A stretch of 64,000 bases of DNA from Leptospira meyeri (GCF_004368965.1 NZ_SORO01000002.1:348611-412610); one strand, 5' to 3'. Positions 37,290 to 48,908 are shown, counted from the first letter of the stretch. Made by a program: numbers and translations. Notes: generated from the letters alone by a model not told the origin.

Positions 37290-37327
37290 GTAATTTTCTT
37301 AAAAATGATACTTTCATCAATGGATCG

Positions 37328-38152
37328 TCAATCCAAAAACCTTTGGAAGACTGAAAAATAAAGAACCCATGATCCCGTATTCATATCTAACCTTCGAAAA
37401 GTTTGTGCAGTGCTCACAGTGGCATCTAAGATTCGAGTGTCATCAATCACACCGACTTTCCCGTCGGCCCGAATATAGAAACTTGAAGTCTCTCCATTAT
37501 AGTTTCCGCTAAACTTATCAATAGCAACATGATGATAACCAAGGCCAATTTGAAAAAATGTATTTTCGTATAACCTATGATTGATGGCAGTTTCTGCTCG
37601 ATACGCGAGCCCACTTCCCCTAAGCCTACCTTTTTGATTAAAGTATTGAGTATCCGGAGGTAACTCCCCAATGGAATATCCTCTTATGTTCCAATCGGCA
37701 GATGTAAATCCAATACCCAATCCATTTTCCCATTCCCAATTCCGAAAGATAGGCATTGAAAAGTAATACATCCCAAGGACATGGTAGGAGTAAATTTCTG
37801 ACCTAAGTTTTGTGTAATACATATCACTTGTAGCTTCTGTTAGGTGTAGCATTTGCCAATCATTTCTGCCAATAACAAACCCAACCCTTGATCTAGAATC
37901 CAAAAGGAAACGGACAAAACCTTCATACAAGTTGGTAGACTTTCCTCCGCTCAAACTAACGTCAGAAAAAACCAATGGATTAAAGGTGGAAGAGAACTGT
38001 TTTAGGTCACCGTCAAATCGACCTGGAATTCGTTCACCAGCACCATATCGCATTCCCACTTCGATCCCGGATGGTTCGGCGGCTAAGTTGCCAAGGGTTA
38101 GAGAAGAAATCATAAAAACCAATAGAGAAAGGATCACAATACATCTTGACAT
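37328..38152 (-). CDS. Outer-membrane beta-barrel protein
   Basis: A 274-residue protein with a signal peptide (cleavage after LAAE or nearby) and alternating beta strands rich in Tyr, Gly and Arg; it ends with SWVLYFSVFQRFLD, near the aromatic end expected of BAM substrates. It resembles leptospiral small barrel proteins of unknown role. It is divergent from the transporter-decarboxylase fusion, 35 bases away. Confidence 0.7.
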   Translation of the reverse strand: MSRCIVILSLLVFMISSLTLGNLAAEPSGIEVGMRYGAGERIPGRFDGDLKQFSSTFNPLVFSDVSLSGGKSTNLYEGFVRFLLDSRSRVGFVIGRNDWQMLHLTEATSDMYYTKLRSEIYSYHVLGMYYFSMPIFRNWEWENGLGIGFTSADWNIRGYSIGELPPDTQYFNQKGRLRGSGLAYRAETAINHRLYENTFFQIGLGYHHVAIDKFSGNYNGETSSFYIRADGKVGVIDDTRILDATVSTAQTFRRLDMNTGSWVLYFSVFQRFLD

Positions 38153-38187
38153 AACAATTTATTCCAATTTCGTGAGGAAGAACCAAT

Positions 38188-40434
38188 ATGGAAACACTCT
38201 TTCAAAACGGATCTACGTTTAATCTGATTTTAGGATCAGACATTCTCAGCCCTTATTTTTATCTCATTCTGATTGCCTCTATGTATTTGAGCTTCCGATT
38301 GGGATTTCCACAAATTCGTTTTCTCTTCCTCGCTCTCAAGATCCTTACGGGCAATATGGACTTCAAAGGTTCCAAGGGACAATTGGTTCATTCACAGGCA
38401 TTTTTTGCAGGGATCGGTTCTTCCTTACTGGCTGGTTCTGTGATCGGAACGGCACTGGCCATCGCTTATGGCGGAATTGGCGTTCTTTTTTGGATTTGGG
38501 TCATGAGTTTGTTTGTGATGCCCATCCGTTTTGTTTCCTCAACACTTGCAGTCAAATTCAGAAACCAACTTCCGAGCGGTCGTTATCTTTCAGGTCCAAT
38601 GTATTTTATCGAAAAAGCTTTGCGTGCCAAATGGCTTGCCGTTGCTTTTTCGCTCGCAAGTTTGGTAACGGTCCTTTTGTTCGGTGGAATTTTTCCTTAT
38701 GTAGGGCTCACGTATATCACCAAAGAGGGTTTGAGTTTATCCGGTTTATCGGGCCCCATATCCATTTCTGTGATTTTGCTTTTTATTGTCATTGGTGGTG
38801 TTAGGCGAGTCGGTCGTGCTGCTTCCATCCTTGCTCCAATTGGTATCATTCTCTTTATTTTTGGGTATGTATCTTTATTCTCTGGTGGAATGATTTCCTT
38901 TTTTGGATTTTTATCGGACGTTACGAAAGAAGCATTTTCTATTAAGGCCTTACAAGGTGGTGGGGCATTTGGAATTTTACGTGGCCTTTCTGTTTCCTTA
39001 AGTACTTTCTTTTTATCTACAGAAACCGCTGTCGGAAAATCTTCTGGGATTGCTGGGGTGGTTCGAACTGATTATGCCGCAAAACAAGGGTTAGTAAGTA
39101 TGCTTGCATCCTTTTTTGAAGGGTTTGTTATGGCAACTCTTGTTGGTTTTGTATTGTATTCTTACGGTGCCGTCAATTTAGAAACCATTCTATCTTTTCC
39201 AAATCGAATTTTGGAACAAAAGGATACATTGCCTGCAATTTTATTTTTTGTCTCCTTCCTTTGTTTCGGAGTTCTTAGTCTTGCCGGTTGGTTTTATAGT
39301 GGAGAACAAAATGCATTTTATGTGTTTGGTGAAAAGTTTTCCAATTTTTTTAGAATGTTATTCATTGGATCAACTCTTGGTTTTGCTTATCTTTTTGTAA
39401 ATTATGGAATTGGTGTATTTATATTTGTAATGCATTGGGGTTATATCGCAGCAGTGATTACCAGTGTGCCATTGTTAGTTTCACTTATGTTGCTAGGAAA
39501 ATCTGCCAATTTGGAACTAAAAAAGTATCTTTCCGAATCAGGTGCTCGTTACGAAATTTTCAAAGACATTTACCTTTTGTTTTTGACCTTACTTCCTAAA
39601 AACCTGATTTCCAAAATTTTTGGATATTTTTCGACTTTAAAATTGCCAAGATTTATGATGATCCCTATTTTAAAGGCATTTGCGAAGGCTTACAAAATCA
39701 ATTTAAGTGAAGCCGAACTTGAGATAAAAGAATACGCATCTCTCAATCAATTTTTTACAAGAGCCCTTCGGGCAGAAGCAAGGATCATTGATTCGGCAAG
39801 CAATGCGGTTGTATCTCCAACAGATTCCAAAATTACAAGTTTTGGTAATATCAGCCAGTCGACCATTATCCAAGCCAAAGGAATCGATTATTCCGTAAAA
39901 GAATTGTTAGGCTCTGAAAAGTATTATCCTTACTTCACAAATGGAAAATACATCACTTTTTACTTGTCCCCACAAGATTACCACCGCATCCACAGTCCAT
40001 TCGCTGGTCAAATTCTTGGTTATTACTATGAGCCTGGAAAACTTTTCCCCGTGAATGATTTGGCCGTTCTGAATATCCGCGGGCTTTTTCCTAAAAACGA
40101 AAGACTTATCACCTTCTTACAAACTGAATACGGCAAAATTGCGGTCATTAAGGTCGGGGCGTCTAACGTGGGTAAGATTCGCGTGACGTATGACAATAAA
40201 ATTGTAACAAACAACTGGATTCGTTTTGCAAAAGAATACCACTACAAAGATGTCTCTATTATGATCGACAAAGGGTCGGAACTGGGACGTTTTGAGATGG
40301 GGTCCACCGTTATCCTTGTTTTCGAAAATGATACCATCGACTTGACAAACATCGCCCTCGGTGACAAAATCCAATACGGAACCACTGTGGGAAATTTTCG
40401 TTCCAAAACGACAAAACTACCGGTGAAACCTTAA
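38188..40434 (+). CDS. Fusion of AGCS-type transporter and phosphatidylserine decarboxylase
   Basis: A 748-residue fusion. Residues 1-440 are an amino acid:cation symporter (AGCS/alanine-glycine type) with the [17 protein letters not shown] segment and ten or so helices. Residues 455-748 are phosphatidylserine decarboxylase: D546 in PTDSKI, YHRIHSP with H599 and H602, and the MGST self-cleavage site with S706. Cleavage before S706 would leave a 43-residue pyruvoyl subunit and a 705-residue beta chain that holds the whole transporter. The reaction makes phosphatidylethanolamine from phosphatidylserine. There is no stop or frameshift at the junction. The transport substrate is unknown. Confidence 0.85.
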   Translation: METLFQNGSTFNLILGSDILSPYFYLILIASMYLSFRLGFPQIRFLFLALKILTGNMDFKGSKGQLVHSQAFFAGIGSSLLAGSVIGTALAIAYGGIGVLFWIWVMSLFVMPIRFVSSTLAVKFRNQLPSGRYLSGPMYFIEKALRAKWLAVAFSLASLVTVLLFGGIFPYVGLTYITKEGLSLSGLSGPISISVILLFIVIGGVRRVGRAASILAPIGIILFIFGYVSLFSGGMISFFGFLSDVTKEAFSIKALQGGGAFGILRGLSVSLSTFFLSTETAVGKSSGIAGVVRTDYAAKQGLVSMLASFFEGFVMATLVGFVLYSYGAVNLETILSFPNRILEQKDTLPAILFFVSFLCFGVLSLAGWFYSGEQNAFYVFGEKFSNFFRMLFIGSTLGFAYLFVNYGIGVFIFVMHWGYIAAVITSVPLLVSLMLLGKSANLELKKYLSESGARYEIFKDIYLLFLTLLPKNLISKIFGYFSTLKLPRFMMIPILKAFAKAYKINLSEAELEIKEYASLNQFFTRALRAEARIIDSASNAVVSPTDSKITSFGNISQSTIIQAKGIDYSVKELLGSEKYYPYFTNGKYITFYLSPQDYHRIHSPFAGQILGYYYEPGKLFPVNDLAVLNIRGLFPKNERLITFLQTEYGKIAVIKVGASNVGKIRVTYDNKIVTNNWIRFAKEYHYKDVSIMIDKGSELGRFEMGSTVILVFENDTIDLTNIALGDKIQYGTTVGNFRSKTTKLPVKP

Positions 40435-40436
40435 AA

Positions 40437-40760
40437 ATGTCGAATTCGCAACTTGCTACCTTCCCTAAAGAAATTTCTTTCGATGATGATTCTTTGTACA
40501 TCGAATGGAAGGATGGCCATGGGTCAAAGTATTCTCTTTTAGACCTTCGCAAAAAATGCCCCTGCGCCACTTGTCGGGGCGGGCATGGTGGGAAAGTAGG
40601 GGATGCGACGGGTCATATCCAGTCCATCAAACTCCTTTCTTGGACCAAAGTTGGTCGGTATGCGATTTCCATTGTTTGGAGTGACTACCATAACACTGGA
40701 ATTTACTCATATGACAATCTTCGTGCCTATTCGGACGGATTTGCGAGCGCATTCGACTGA
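40437..40760 (+). CDS. DUF971 protein
   Basis: A 107-residue protein with the DUF971 pattern: LYIEWKDGH, KCPCATCRGG and the NTGIYSYDNL close. This domain also forms the N-terminus of gamma-butyrobetaine hydroxylase and pairs with Mrp/ApbC Fe-S proteins, so a metal or Fe-S role is possible. It starts 2 bases after the fusion gene's stop. Confidence 0.85.
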   Translation: MSNSQLATFPKEISFDDDSLYIEWKDGHGSKYSLLDLRKKCPCATCRGGHGGKVGDATGHIQSIKLLSWTKVGRYAISIVWSDYHNTGIYSYDNLRAYSDGFASAFD

Positions 40761-40769
40761 CCTCTTTTA

Positions 40770-40807
40770 CTTTTTGTCAATTCGGAAAAAAACTGAGTGA
40801 CAAAAAG
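40770..40807 (+). terminator. Inverted repeat between DUF971 and fliN
   Basis: CTTTTTGTCA and TGACAAAAAG are perfect 10-base inverted arms separated by 18 bases. The right arm ends 48 bases before the fliN ATG. It could end the upstream transcript or be a binding site for the flagellar promoter. Confidence 0.4.
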
Positions 40808-40854
40808 ATTCATATTATGTCTCATTATCCTAAGTTTTCCGGAGATATAAGGGT

Positions 40855-41925
40855 ATGGGTGAAGGTTCACTCTCACAAGACGAGATAGACGCATTACTAC
40901 AAGGTGCGGATGATACATTCGACCTCTCTTCTTTAAGTGGCGCCGCAAGTTCGTCATCGGACAACCTATCTCCAATTGACCGAGACATTATTTCTGATGT
41001 GATCGGCTCTGCATTCCAGGTGGCGGGGAACACACTTGGCACGATCTTGGCAAAAAACACTCGTTTTATGAACCCTGCCACCGAATCGAGCTCCTCTGCT
41101 GACATTCAAAAGGAACTTGGAACAAAATCCGTTAGTTTGTTTTCGACAATTAGCGGAAGTTTGGCGGGTCGTGTTTGTCTCATCATGGCCCAAGAAAATG
41201 CAGCCAAAATTGCAGGAGTGATGATGGGGGGAATGACCCCTCCGGGCCAATTAGACAACGCCCAGCTCCAAACCCTAAAAGATTCATTATCGCCGATTCT
41301 TGGAACCGTGACTGCACAAATAGGAATGAAACTTGGTGGCACCATGTCAGGTAGCCCACCGGAAATTGCCCTTGTGAATTCAGGTCGTGATTTACAACTA
41401 CCAGATGACAGCAATTTGGTGAAAACTTCCCTCAGTTTGAATATTGATGGAGTTGGTTCCTTTAAAGTATACTATGTAATCGCATTGTCTATGGCAAATT
41501 CCGTTTTGGATATCCAAAAAGGTGGCGGCCAAAAACAACAACAACAGTCCGGCGGAATGAACGTCAACATGCAACCGAATATGGGTATGGGTGGTGGACA
41601 AGGATCTGTTGGAATCAAAGGTGTCAATTTCCCCTCTCTTGCTACCGCAGGTGGTGGCCCTGGACAAACAAACCTCAATCTTCTAATGGATGTGCAAATG
41701 GCACTGACAGTAGAGCTCGGAAGAACCAAAATGTACATCAAAGATATTTTGGGGTTGGGTGAAGGTTCTATCATCGAGTTGGATAAGTTAGCTAGTGAGC
41801 CAGTTGATTTACTTGTGAACGGCAAACTCATCGCAAAAGGTGAGGTTGTGGTTATCGATGAAAACTTTGGGGTTCGTGTTACCGATATTGTAAGTCCTAC
41901 TGACCGACTCAAAGGCGAAAAATGA
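40855..41925 (+). CDS. fliN: Flagellar motor switch protein FliN/FliY
   Basis: A 356-residue protein of the FliY architecture. It opens with LSQDEIDALLQG, the short motif of FliM/FliY that binds phosphorylated CheY. Residues about 40-210 are CheC/FliM-like, then a Gln/Met/Gly-rich linker, and residues about 275-350 form the SpoA/FliN domain (DVQMALTVELGRTK, ASEPVDLLVNGK). It is part of the C-ring that sets rotation direction. It starts the flagellar operon; the next gene overlaps by 4 bases. Confidence 0.93.
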   Translation: MGEGSLSQDEIDALLQGADDTFDLSSLSGAASSSSDNLSPIDRDIISDVIGSAFQVAGNTLGTILAKNTRFMNPATESSSSADIQKELGTKSVSLFSTISGSLAGRVCLIMAQENAAKIAGVMMGGMTPPGQLDNAQLQTLKDSLSPILGTVTAQIGMKLGGTMSGSPPEIALVNSGRDLQLPDDSNLVKTSLSLNIDGVGSFKVYYVIALSMANSVLDIQKGGGQKQQQQSGGMNVNMQPNMGMGGGQGSVGIKGVNFPSLATAGGGPGQTNLNLLMDVQMALTVELGRTKMYIKDILGLGEGSIIELDKLASEPVDLLVNGKLIAKGEVVVIDENFGVRVTDIVSPTDRLKGEK

Positions 41926-42710
41926 TCAGATCCATTCATAAAAGCTTAAAACAAAAGGGGCAAGTTATGTACTTTTGCCTGATCCTTGTTTTTGCGGTTT
42001 CTTCTGTATATTCTCAAAATGCGGAAACCAAGGAATTGGATCAAATCCTTCGCCAAGAATTAGGTGATTCTAAACCCAAACCAGCTGATGCGAATCCCTC
42101 CAATTCCGGTCCAAAGTTTGAAGGCTCGACTAACACGGCCAATTCGAATGCTGGTGAGGCCACAAAAGGGAACGAAGAAACCAATCTTATCCAAGAAAGA
42201 TATGCGGAAAACTCTGATGATTCTCCTTCCGCAACTTGGATTTTACTCAAAATTTTATTTATCTTAAGCATTCTCGTTGGTGCCGGATATTTTCTAATCC
42301 TACAAATGCAAAAAACAAAATCAGCTAAATACCCCGTAAAAGGGTTTATGAAGGTTTTATCTAGTTTGCCGCTGTCGGCCACTCAATCGGTTCAGATTGT
42401 CGAAGTGGGTGGGCGTACACTTGTGTTAGGTGTTGCCGATGGTTCGGTAAGTTTACTGACAGAAGTGACTGCCCCGGACGAAAAATCGCAAATCCAAAAA
42501 ATGAAAGAGGAAGCTGATCCTTACGTTCCTAATTTTTTAGAAACTGTTCTCGAAAGTTTACAATCCAAAGCACAAAGAAAAATTCGTATCAACCCATCCA
42601 AGATGGAAAGTTTGGAATTTGACGGTGCGGCCGAAATCCAAAGAAAGGCCAAAGAAGGATTGGAGCGTCTCCGCAAACACCGTGAATTGTTAGAGGGAGG
42701 GGAGTCGTGA
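41922..42710 (+). CDS. fliO: Flagellar export protein FliO
   Basis: A 262-residue protein with a signal-like N-terminus, a low-complexity Asn/Glu segment, one strong helix (about 105-128) and the conserved cytoplasmic [33 protein letters not shown] block of FliO. It aids assembly of the FliPQR export gate. It is larger than typical FliO because of the periplasmic and cytoplasmic extensions. Confidence 0.87.
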   Translation: MIRSIHKSLKQKGQVMYFCLILVFAVSSVYSQNAETKELDQILRQELGDSKPKPADANPSNSGPKFEGSTNTANSNAGEATKGNEETNLIQERYAENSDDSPSATWILLKILFILSILVGAGYFLILQMQKTKSAKYPVKGFMKVLSSLPLSATQSVQIVEVGGRTLVLGVADGSVSLLTEVTAPDEKSQIQKMKEEADPYVPNFLETVLESLQSKAQRKIRINPSKMESLEFDGAAEIQRKAKEGLERLRKHRELLEGGES

Positions 42711-43516
42711 AATCTCGTTTTTTATCCTTCCTTAAGAGACATAAATCGATTATTTTTCTCATTGGAATTCTATTCCTCATCACTGCCGGTGGGTTTACGG
42801 GCCTTATGGCTCAGGACAAAGGTGCAAGGATTCCAATTCCGAACTTGTCATTTAACGTAAATGAGGCGAAGGGCCCAAAAGAGACAAGTTTGTCTCTTAT
42901 GATCCTTTTTCTTGTGACCATTCTTTCCTTGGCACCTGCGATTGTGATGAGTGTGACTTCATTTACGAAGGTTGTGATTGTATTTGATTTTGTGAGAAGG
43001 GCACTTTCCTTACAGAATTTACCACCAAACCAGGTGATGATGGGTCTTGCGTTGTTTGTAACTTTTTTTATCATGGCACCTACGATTGGTAAGGTGAATG
43101 ATGAAGCACTCCAACCTTACTTAAATGGGAAAATTGACCAGTCTGCTTTTATGGAAGGTTCCATGAAACATCTTCGTCAATTTATGATTCGCCAGTTAGG
43201 GAAAGATGGAACCAAAGATGTGGCTTTGTTTCTGAAAATTGGGAAAGTACAAAACGTAAAATCTTTTGAAGATGTTCCATCTTACGTTTTGGTTCCCGCT
43301 TTTATGCTAAGTGAAATCAAAAAAGCATTTATCATCGGTATTTATATCTTCATACCATTTATTGTAATCGATTTGATTGTTGCGTCTGCCCTCCTTGCTA
43401 TGGGTTTTATGATGTTGCCACCGGTGATGATTTCTCTTCCGTTAAAACTCATTCTTTTCATTTTGATTGATGGATGGAACCTACTTGTTTTGGAACTTGT
43501 AAGGAGTTATAAATGA
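42707..43516 (+). CDS. fliP: Flagellar export gate protein FliP
   Basis: A 269-residue core subunit of the flagellar export gate. The N-terminal signal is followed by a periplasmic domain and helices carrying the family block [20 protein letters not shown] and the [19 protein letters not shown] end. GTG start overlaps the fliO stop (GTGA). Confidence 0.96.
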   Translation: MKSRFLSFLKRHKSIIFLIGILFLITAGGFTGLMAQDKGARIPIPNLSFNVNEAKGPKETSLSLMILFLVTILSLAPAIVMSVTSFTKVVIVFDFVRRALSLQNLPPNQVMMGLALFVTFFIMAPTIGKVNDEALQPYLNGKIDQSAFMEGSMKHLRQFMIRQLGKDGTKDVALFLKIGKVQNVKSFEDVPSYVLVPAFMLSEIKKAFIIGIYIFIPFIVIDLIVASALLAMGFMMLPPVMISLPLKLILFILIDGWNLLVLELVRSYK

Positions 43517-43776
43517 CAGAAGTAGACGTTGTTAACTTGATGCGAGAAGCATTCATTGTGACTCTAAAAATATCCAGTCCCATCTTGATTACTGCACTTG
43601 TTGTGGGGCTGATTGTTGGAATTTTACAAACCACAACTTCGATCCAAGAACCTACAATTGCTTTTGTTCCCAAACTTGTTTCTATTTTTGCTGTGATAGT
43701 ATTTTTTTCGGCTTGGATGGTGCGGGTGATGACAGACTATACTCGTGAAATTTTTTTTATGATAGAAAAGATATGA
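43513..43776 (+). CDS. fliQ: Flagellar export gate protein FliQ
   Basis: An 87-residue two-helix protein with the family pattern [17 protein letters not shown] and [18 protein letters not shown]. Several copies wrap the FliP-FliR core of the export gate. It overlaps fliP by 4 bases. Confidence 0.96.
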   Translation: MTEVDVVNLMREAFIVTLKISSPILITALVVGLIVGILQTTTSIQEPTIAFVPKLVSIFAVIVFFSAWMVRVMTDYTREIFFMIEKI

Positions 43777-43777
43777 T

Positions 43778-44560
43778 ATGGAATCATTTGTTTTACACTT
43801 TCAATCTTTTCTCTTTGTCTTAGTTCGACTACTCGGACTTTTTTTGGTAGCACCATTTTTCTCTTCTGAATCAATCAACTTTTCACTCCGAATGATTTTT
43901 TCCTTTATGGTTTCGTTGATTGTTTATCCAGTTGTGGCAACTTACATGCCACCAGTTCCCGGCCATATGATCAATTTTGGAATCCTAATTCTTTCTGAAT
44001 TGTTGGTAGGAGTATTTATTGGATTTCTCGTCTCACTAGTGTTTGCTGCCTTTCAAATGGCTGGAGAATTTTTTAATAACCAAATTGGATTTGGTTATAC
44101 GGAAATTTTGGATCCAGTTACTCAAAACTCACTTCCTGCGATTGGTACCATGAAAAATTTGATGGCAACCGCTCTTTTTCTCGTGATAGGAGCACATCGA
44201 TTTCTCATTGAAACATTAGCCTATTCTTTTGAAAAAATTAGAATCATTGCTTTTACGGGAAAGGTAAATGCTGGGCTCTATAAGTTGATGGAAGAAGCGA
44301 TCGGTGCTATGTTTGTTGTTAGCTTTAAAATTGCACTTCCTGTGATGGGAATTCTATTTTTGGTTTCCCTTGCAGAAGGCCTAATGGGAAAAGCTGCCCA
44401 ACAGATGAATGTAATGTCAATGTCGTTCCCACTGAAAGTTTTTATTGGAACACTCACTCTCATTGCAACCCTTACTTTCATCGCAACTCAAATGGTACAA
44501 GGAATTCAGATTTCCATGGATAAGGCAAATTTACTCATCCGGGAGTGGCCAAACTTATGA
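43778..44560 (+). CDS. fliR: Flagellar export gate protein FliR
   Basis: A 260-residue protein with about six helices and the FliR pattern FLVRLLGLFLVAP-like opening (FVLVRLLGLFLVAPFFSS), AAFQMAGEFFNNQIGFG and ILDPVTQNSLPAI. It caps the FliP ring. Its stop overlaps the flhB ATG (ATGA). Confidence 0.95.
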   Translation: MESFVLHFQSFLFVLVRLLGLFLVAPFFSSESINFSLRMIFSFMVSLIVYPVVATYMPPVPGHMINFGILILSELLVGVFIGFLVSLVFAAFQMAGEFFNNQIGFGYTEILDPVTQNSLPAIGTMKNLMATALFLVIGAHRFLIETLAYSFEKIRIIAFTGKVNAGLYKLMEEAIGAMFVVSFKIALPVMGILFLVSLAEGLMGKAAQQMNVMSMSFPLKVFIGTLTLIATLTFIATQMVQGIQISMDKANLLIREWPNL

Positions 44561-45807
44561 AAGGGAAATTAAAGTTCTTCTTTGCTAAGATAACCGCATG
44601 GATAGAGGCTGTGACCAAACCTTTGTTTGGTGGAATTCGTTTTTTGTCATTTGGCCTTGCTGAAGATTTGCAAACAGATTTATTTTCAAAGGATCTTCGT
44701 TTTACTACCGGTTATTATGCGATAGAACTCCAACTCTTCGCTGCAGCTGATGAAGGTCGAACTGAACCGCCGAGTGAACGTCGTAGAAGAGAAGAAAAGG
44801 AAAAGGGAAATGTCCCGAAATCCAACGAAGTAGCGTCCACTCTTGTTTTGTTAGGTGGAACGGGTGTTTTGTTTATCTTGGGTGATACATTTATAAGAAA
44901 CACTGCAATTTTTATTAAAAAATATCTCCCCATGGGCATGAAACTTGACCGGTTCGGGGCAGAGGAATTCCGGGTGATCCTTGCCGGTGTTTCCCGTGAT
45001 TTTTTTAATCTGCTTTGGCCTATCCTTGCAATTACACTTGTATTTGCTATTGTTGGGAATGTGGTGCAGGTGGGATTTATGTTTTCGCCGAGAGCACTTT
45101 CATTTCGATTTGATCGAATCGCTCCCAACTTTAAACGGGTTTTGCCAAATCGCCAAACATTATTTAATTTAGTTAAGTCTCTCGCAAAAGTAGTGTTAAT
45201 TGGTGTAATAAGTTATGTTTTAATATCAGGTGACTTTTTGAAAGTTCTTTTGACAGGAAATATGGGAATGATGCAGGCCATTACTCTCATTACGTATTCT
45301 GGATTTAAGATTATGATGGCTGCTGGACTTTTGTTACTTGGAATCGCTGTTGCTGACTTTTTTTTCCAAAAGTCCGAATTTGAAGAATCTCTTAAACAAA
45401 CTCCTTCTGAAGCCAAACGAGAGATGAAAGAAGATTCTGGTGATCCAGTGATGAAAAACCGAAGGATGCAATTGGCAAGGGATATGATGCAAGGAAATAT
45501 GCTTCGTGAAGTCCCGAAAGCCGATGTTGTCATTACCAATCCTACTCATTATTCGGTGGCATTATCTTATGAAATGGGAAGGGATTCAGCACCAAGAGTA
45601 ATTGCTAAAGGTGAGAATCGCCTAGCGCTTGAAATACGAAGGATTGCTCGTGAAAACGATGTCCCTATTATAGAAAGTCCCAAACAAGCACGCCTTTTAT
45701 ATGCGCAAGTGGAAGTGGGAGAAGAGATCCCACAAGAATTCTTCCAAGCAGTGGTGCAAATCCTCATCACTCTTGAGAAGTTCAAAAAAAAAGTAGGAAT
45801 GGCATAA
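44557..45807 (+). CDS. flhB: Flagellar export switch protein FlhB
   Basis: A 416-residue export-gate protein that switches substrate specificity. It self-cleaves at N328|P329 in the [11 protein letters not shown] motif, and the C-terminal domain has [12 protein letters not shown] and the [10 protein letters not shown] end. The usual FlhB start ([17 protein letters not shown]) is reached only after about 50 extra residues. I chose the ATG at 44557, which overlaps the fliR stop, over a GTG four codons earlier. No in-frame start closer to the canonical N-terminus is visible, so the extension seems real. Confidence 0.93.
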   Translation: MKGKLKFFFAKITAWIEAVTKPLFGGIRFLSFGLAEDLQTDLFSKDLRFTTGYYAIELQLFAAADEGRTEPPSERRRREEKEKGNVPKSNEVASTLVLLGGTGVLFILGDTFIRNTAIFIKKYLPMGMKLDRFGAEEFRVILAGVSRDFFNLLWPILAITLVFAIVGNVVQVGFMFSPRALSFRFDRIAPNFKRVLPNRQTLFNLVKSLAKVVLIGVISYVLISGDFLKVLLTGNMGMMQAITLITYSGFKIMMAAGLLLLGIAVADFFFQKSEFEESLKQTPSEAKREMKEDSGDPVMKNRRMQLARDMMQGNMLREVPKADVVITNPTHYSVALSYEMGRDSAPRVIAKGENRLALEIRRIARENDVPIIESPKQARLLYAQVEVGEEIPQEFFQAVVQILITLEKFKKKVGMA

Positions 45808-45811
45808 GCAA

Positions 45812-47926
45812 ATGAACTTTAGAGACATACTCAAACAATCCGATGTGGTTTTAGGGGTGGGAACACTTCTGATTTTGGGAATGTTGATTGTCCCTTTACC
45901 GGGATTTGTCTTGGACATTCTGATAGTAGTGAGTATTGGGCTTGGGTTACTCATTCTCATGACGGCATTGTCCGTGACCGAACCAAGCGAGTTTTCGATT
46001 TTTCCAAGTTTACTACTCATTACCACCTTATTTAGGTTAGCGCTGAACGTATCCACAACAAGACAAATTTTATCCAAAGGCCCTGCGATGAACTCAAGTG
46101 TGATTGAAGCATTTGGAACATTTGTGGTGGGTGGAGAATCGGGACTTGGGAAGTATGTCGTAGGCCTTATTATCTTTATCATCCTTACCATCGTACAGGT
46201 ATTAGTGATCACGAAAGGTGCGACGAGGATCTCGGAAGTTGCTGCCAGGTTCACACTCGATGGATTACCACAAAAACAAATGTCGATAGATATGGAATTG
46301 AATAGTGGTGCAATTACAGAAGCAGAGGCAAAAGTAAAACGTAAAAAAGTCCAAAGAGAAGTAGATTTTTATGGGGCCATGGATGGAGCTTCGAAATTCG
46401 TTCAAGGTGATGTTCGTGCAGGTTTAATCATTACCGCGATTAACTTACTTGGTGGGATTCTGATTGGATCTACGATTCGTGGAGAATCATTTCTCGCATC
46501 CATTGAAACCTATGGAAAATTTACGATTGGAGATGGACTTGTTTCGCAAATTCCAGGTCTTCTTTCTACAACTGCTACTGGTATCATTGTCACTCGTTCC
46601 AGTTCAGAAAAGAAGCTAACCGTAGAGATCAAAGACCAACTTTTTGGGAATGCCAAAACTTTGTATGTGGTTTCGGGGGCACTTGGTCTTTCTAGTTTGA
46701 TTCCGGGACTTCCATTTTTTTCCCTTTTGTTTTTAGCAGGTGCCATTGGGTATTTGGGATATTCCATCGAACAAGTGGCAAAAGAAGAAATCAAAAAAAT
46801 TGAAAACGTTGCGCAAGAAAAGGTCCAAGAGAAAAAACCAGAAAACTACATCAAAGAAATTTCTGTGGAAGCCATTCAAGTGGAACTAGGTCGCGATTTA
46901 CTTCCGTTAGTGGATGCATCTTCTGGTGGGCATCTACTTGAGCAGATTGCCAATACTCGTAAAAAATTCGCTATCGATTTTGGTCTCGTGATCCCTGCGA
47001 TTCGAATCATAGACAATCTAGAAATCCCTCACGATAATTATAGCATTCGCATCAATGGTGTTGTTGTTGGGCAATCAGCAGTGAGAGCTGATCGTTTGAT
47101 GGCAATGAACAATACCGCACGTAACTTGGATCCAATCGTAGGAGAACCATTCACGGAGCCGGCATTTGGTTTGAAGGCAACTTGGATTGATCCAAATGAT
47201 AAAATTGAGGTGGAGAATAAAGGTTATTCGGTTGTGGATCCATCAACGGTTATCATCACTCATCTAAAAGAGTTAATTTCAAATTACGCTTCACAACTTT
47301 TAGGAAGAGAAGAAGTAAAAGCACTTCTAGAACACTTACGACAAACCCATCCCACTCTTGTGGGAGAATTGGATTATGACAAACAAGGAAGACTGGGGAT
47401 CATCCAACAAACCTTGCAAAACCTTCTGGCAGAGGGACTATCCATTAAAAACCTTCCGAAAATTATGGATGCGATTGCGAACCATCTCCCAAGGACAAAC
47501 AATCCTTTTGATTTGGCTGAACATGTAAGGCAAGCTTTATCGCGCCAAATCATCAATGATTTTCTTTCTCCAGATGGAAAGTTACATGTGGTTACAATTG
47601 ACCCAAGGATCATTGATCGTATGAACAAAAGTATCACACTGGATGAAACTGATGGTAGTAAACTCATCATCCTTCCACATGATGTTCGTGTGAGGATTTT
47701 AGAATCTGTTTACAATGAATTACAAAAGGCATTGGATGAAAATAGGTTCCTGATTTTTGTAGTTTCTAGGTATCTCAGACAAGCATTCGCATTCTTTTTG
47801 ACAAAGGAACTACCCCCCAGGAACTTTGCAGTAATTGCTTCTGAAGAAATTCATAGAGGGGTTCCGACAGAAATTGCTTCGGTTTTAAGCCTTCCATCCC
47901 GAGAGGAACACCCACAAGAAGCATAG
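45812..47926 (+). CDS. flhA: Flagellar export gate protein FlhA
   Basis: A 704-residue protein. The N-terminal half has eight helices with the FHIPEP-type loop ([21 protein letters not shown] nearby, [23 protein letters not shown]) and a long cytoplasmic domain (about 350-700) that docks export chaperones. Length and motifs are typical. It ends the flagellar gate operon; flhF and fliA do not follow here, dusA does. Confidence 0.97.
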   Translation: MNFRDILKQSDVVLGVGTLLILGMLIVPLPGFVLDILIVVSIGLGLLILMTALSVTEPSEFSIFPSLLLITTLFRLALNVSTTRQILSKGPAMNSSVIEAFGTFVVGGESGLGKYVVGLIIFIILTIVQVLVITKGATRISEVAARFTLDGLPQKQMSIDMELNSGAITEAEAKVKRKKVQREVDFYGAMDGASKFVQGDVRAGLIITAINLLGGILIGSTIRGESFLASIETYGKFTIGDGLVSQIPGLLSTTATGIIVTRSSSEKKLTVEIKDQLFGNAKTLYVVSGALGLSSLIPGLPFFSLLFLAGAIGYLGYSIEQVAKEEIKKIENVAQEKVQEKKPENYIKEISVEAIQVELGRDLLPLVDASSGGHLLEQIANTRKKFAIDFGLVIPAIRIIDNLEIPHDNYSIRINGVVVGQSAVRADRLMAMNNTARNLDPIVGEPFTEPAFGLKATWIDPNDKIEVENKGYSVVDPSTVIITHLKELISNYASQLLGREEVKALLEHLRQTHPTLVGELDYDKQGRLGIIQQTLQNLLAEGLSIKNLPKIMDAIANHLPRTNNPFDLAEHVRQALSRQIINDFLSPDGKLHVVTIDPRIIDRMNKSITLDETDGSKLIILPHDVRVRILESVYNELQKALDENRFLIFVVSRYLRQAFAFFLTKELPPRNFAVIASEEIHRGVPTEIASVLSLPSREEHPQEA

Positions 47927-47936
47927 GAGAATCTTT

Positions 47937-48908
47937 TTGCCTAGTCTTGTCCCATCGCACCGCATTTCTGTTGCTCCGATGATGGACTGGACCGACAGAC
48001 ATTTCCGCTTTTTGATGAGGCTTATCTCCAAACAGACCTTACTCTATACGGAGATGGTAACTACAGGTGCCATCCTCCGTGGGAAAGACAACCACAGATA
48101 CTTAGATTTTTCAAAAGAAGAACATCCCGTTGTGCTTCAGTTAGGTGGTGATTCGCCAGTATCCCTGGCAGAATGTGCCAAAATTGGCGAAGATTATGGA
48201 TATGACGAAATCAATCTGAATGTCGGTTGTCCCTCGGATCGAGTACAAAGTGGAAGTTTTGGGGCATGCCTCATGAAAGATCCAGACCTTGTGGCAGAAA
48301 TGGTTTTTGCTTGTAAGGGAAAGGTTAAAGTTCCTGTAACCGTCAAACATCGGATTGGTGTGAATGGAAAAGAAAGTTACGAGGACCTGCATCATTTTGT
48401 TTCTAAGATTAATGCCGCTGGTGTGGATCATAGTATTGTTCATGCAAGGATTGCTATTTTAGAAGGACTTTCTCCCAAAGAAAACCGAACGGTTCCTCCC
48501 CTTCGTTATGAAGATGTTTACCGATTAAAAACAGATTTCCCTGATTTACCCATCACCATCAACGGGGGAATTAAGACGCATTCTGAAATTAAAGAGCACC
48601 TAATGAAAGTAGATGGAGTGATGATTGGGCGTGCTGCTTATGATAATCCGTATATGTTTTATGAAGTAGACCAATTGTATTATGGATCTAAGGAAAATCC
48701 TCCGTCTAGAGAAGATGTTCTTCGGGAACTCATTCCTTATATTCGGTCATCTCTTGCGAGAGATGGAAAAGTACATCATATTTTACGCCATATTTTGGGA
48801 CTTTATTTTGGAGAAAGGGGAGCTCGTGAGTATCGAAAATTTCTCACAGACCGGATGCACCTATCGGGAGCTAATGAATCCATCCTAGAGGATTATCTGA
48901 AGCGTTAA
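47937..48908 (+). CDS. dusA: tRNA-dihydrouridine synthase A
   Basis: A 323-residue FMN enzyme that reduces U20/U20a in the tRNA D-loop. The DusA hallmarks are VAPMMDWTDRHFRFLMR at the start, NLNVGCPSDRVQSGSFGACLM with the catalytic Cys, TVKHRIG, and the NGGIKTHSE/GVMIGRAAYDNP phosphate site. The start is TTG at 47937, preceded by AGGAGA. It begins 10 bases after flhA. Confidence 0.93.
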   Translation: MPSLVPSHRISVAPMMDWTDRHFRFLMRLISKQTLLYTEMVTTGAILRGKDNHRYLDFSKEEHPVVLQLGGDSPVSLAECAKIGEDYGYDEINLNVGCPSDRVQSGSFGACLMKDPDLVAEMVFACKGKVKVPVTVKHRIGVNGKESYEDLHHFVSKINAAGVDHSIVHARIAILEGLSPKENRTVPPLRYEDVYRLKTDFPDLPITINGGIKTHSEIKEHLMKVDGVMIGRAAYDNPYMFYEVDQLYYGSKENPPSREDVLRELIPYIRSSLARDGKVHHILRHILGLYFGERGAREYRKFLTDRMHLSGANESILEDYLKR

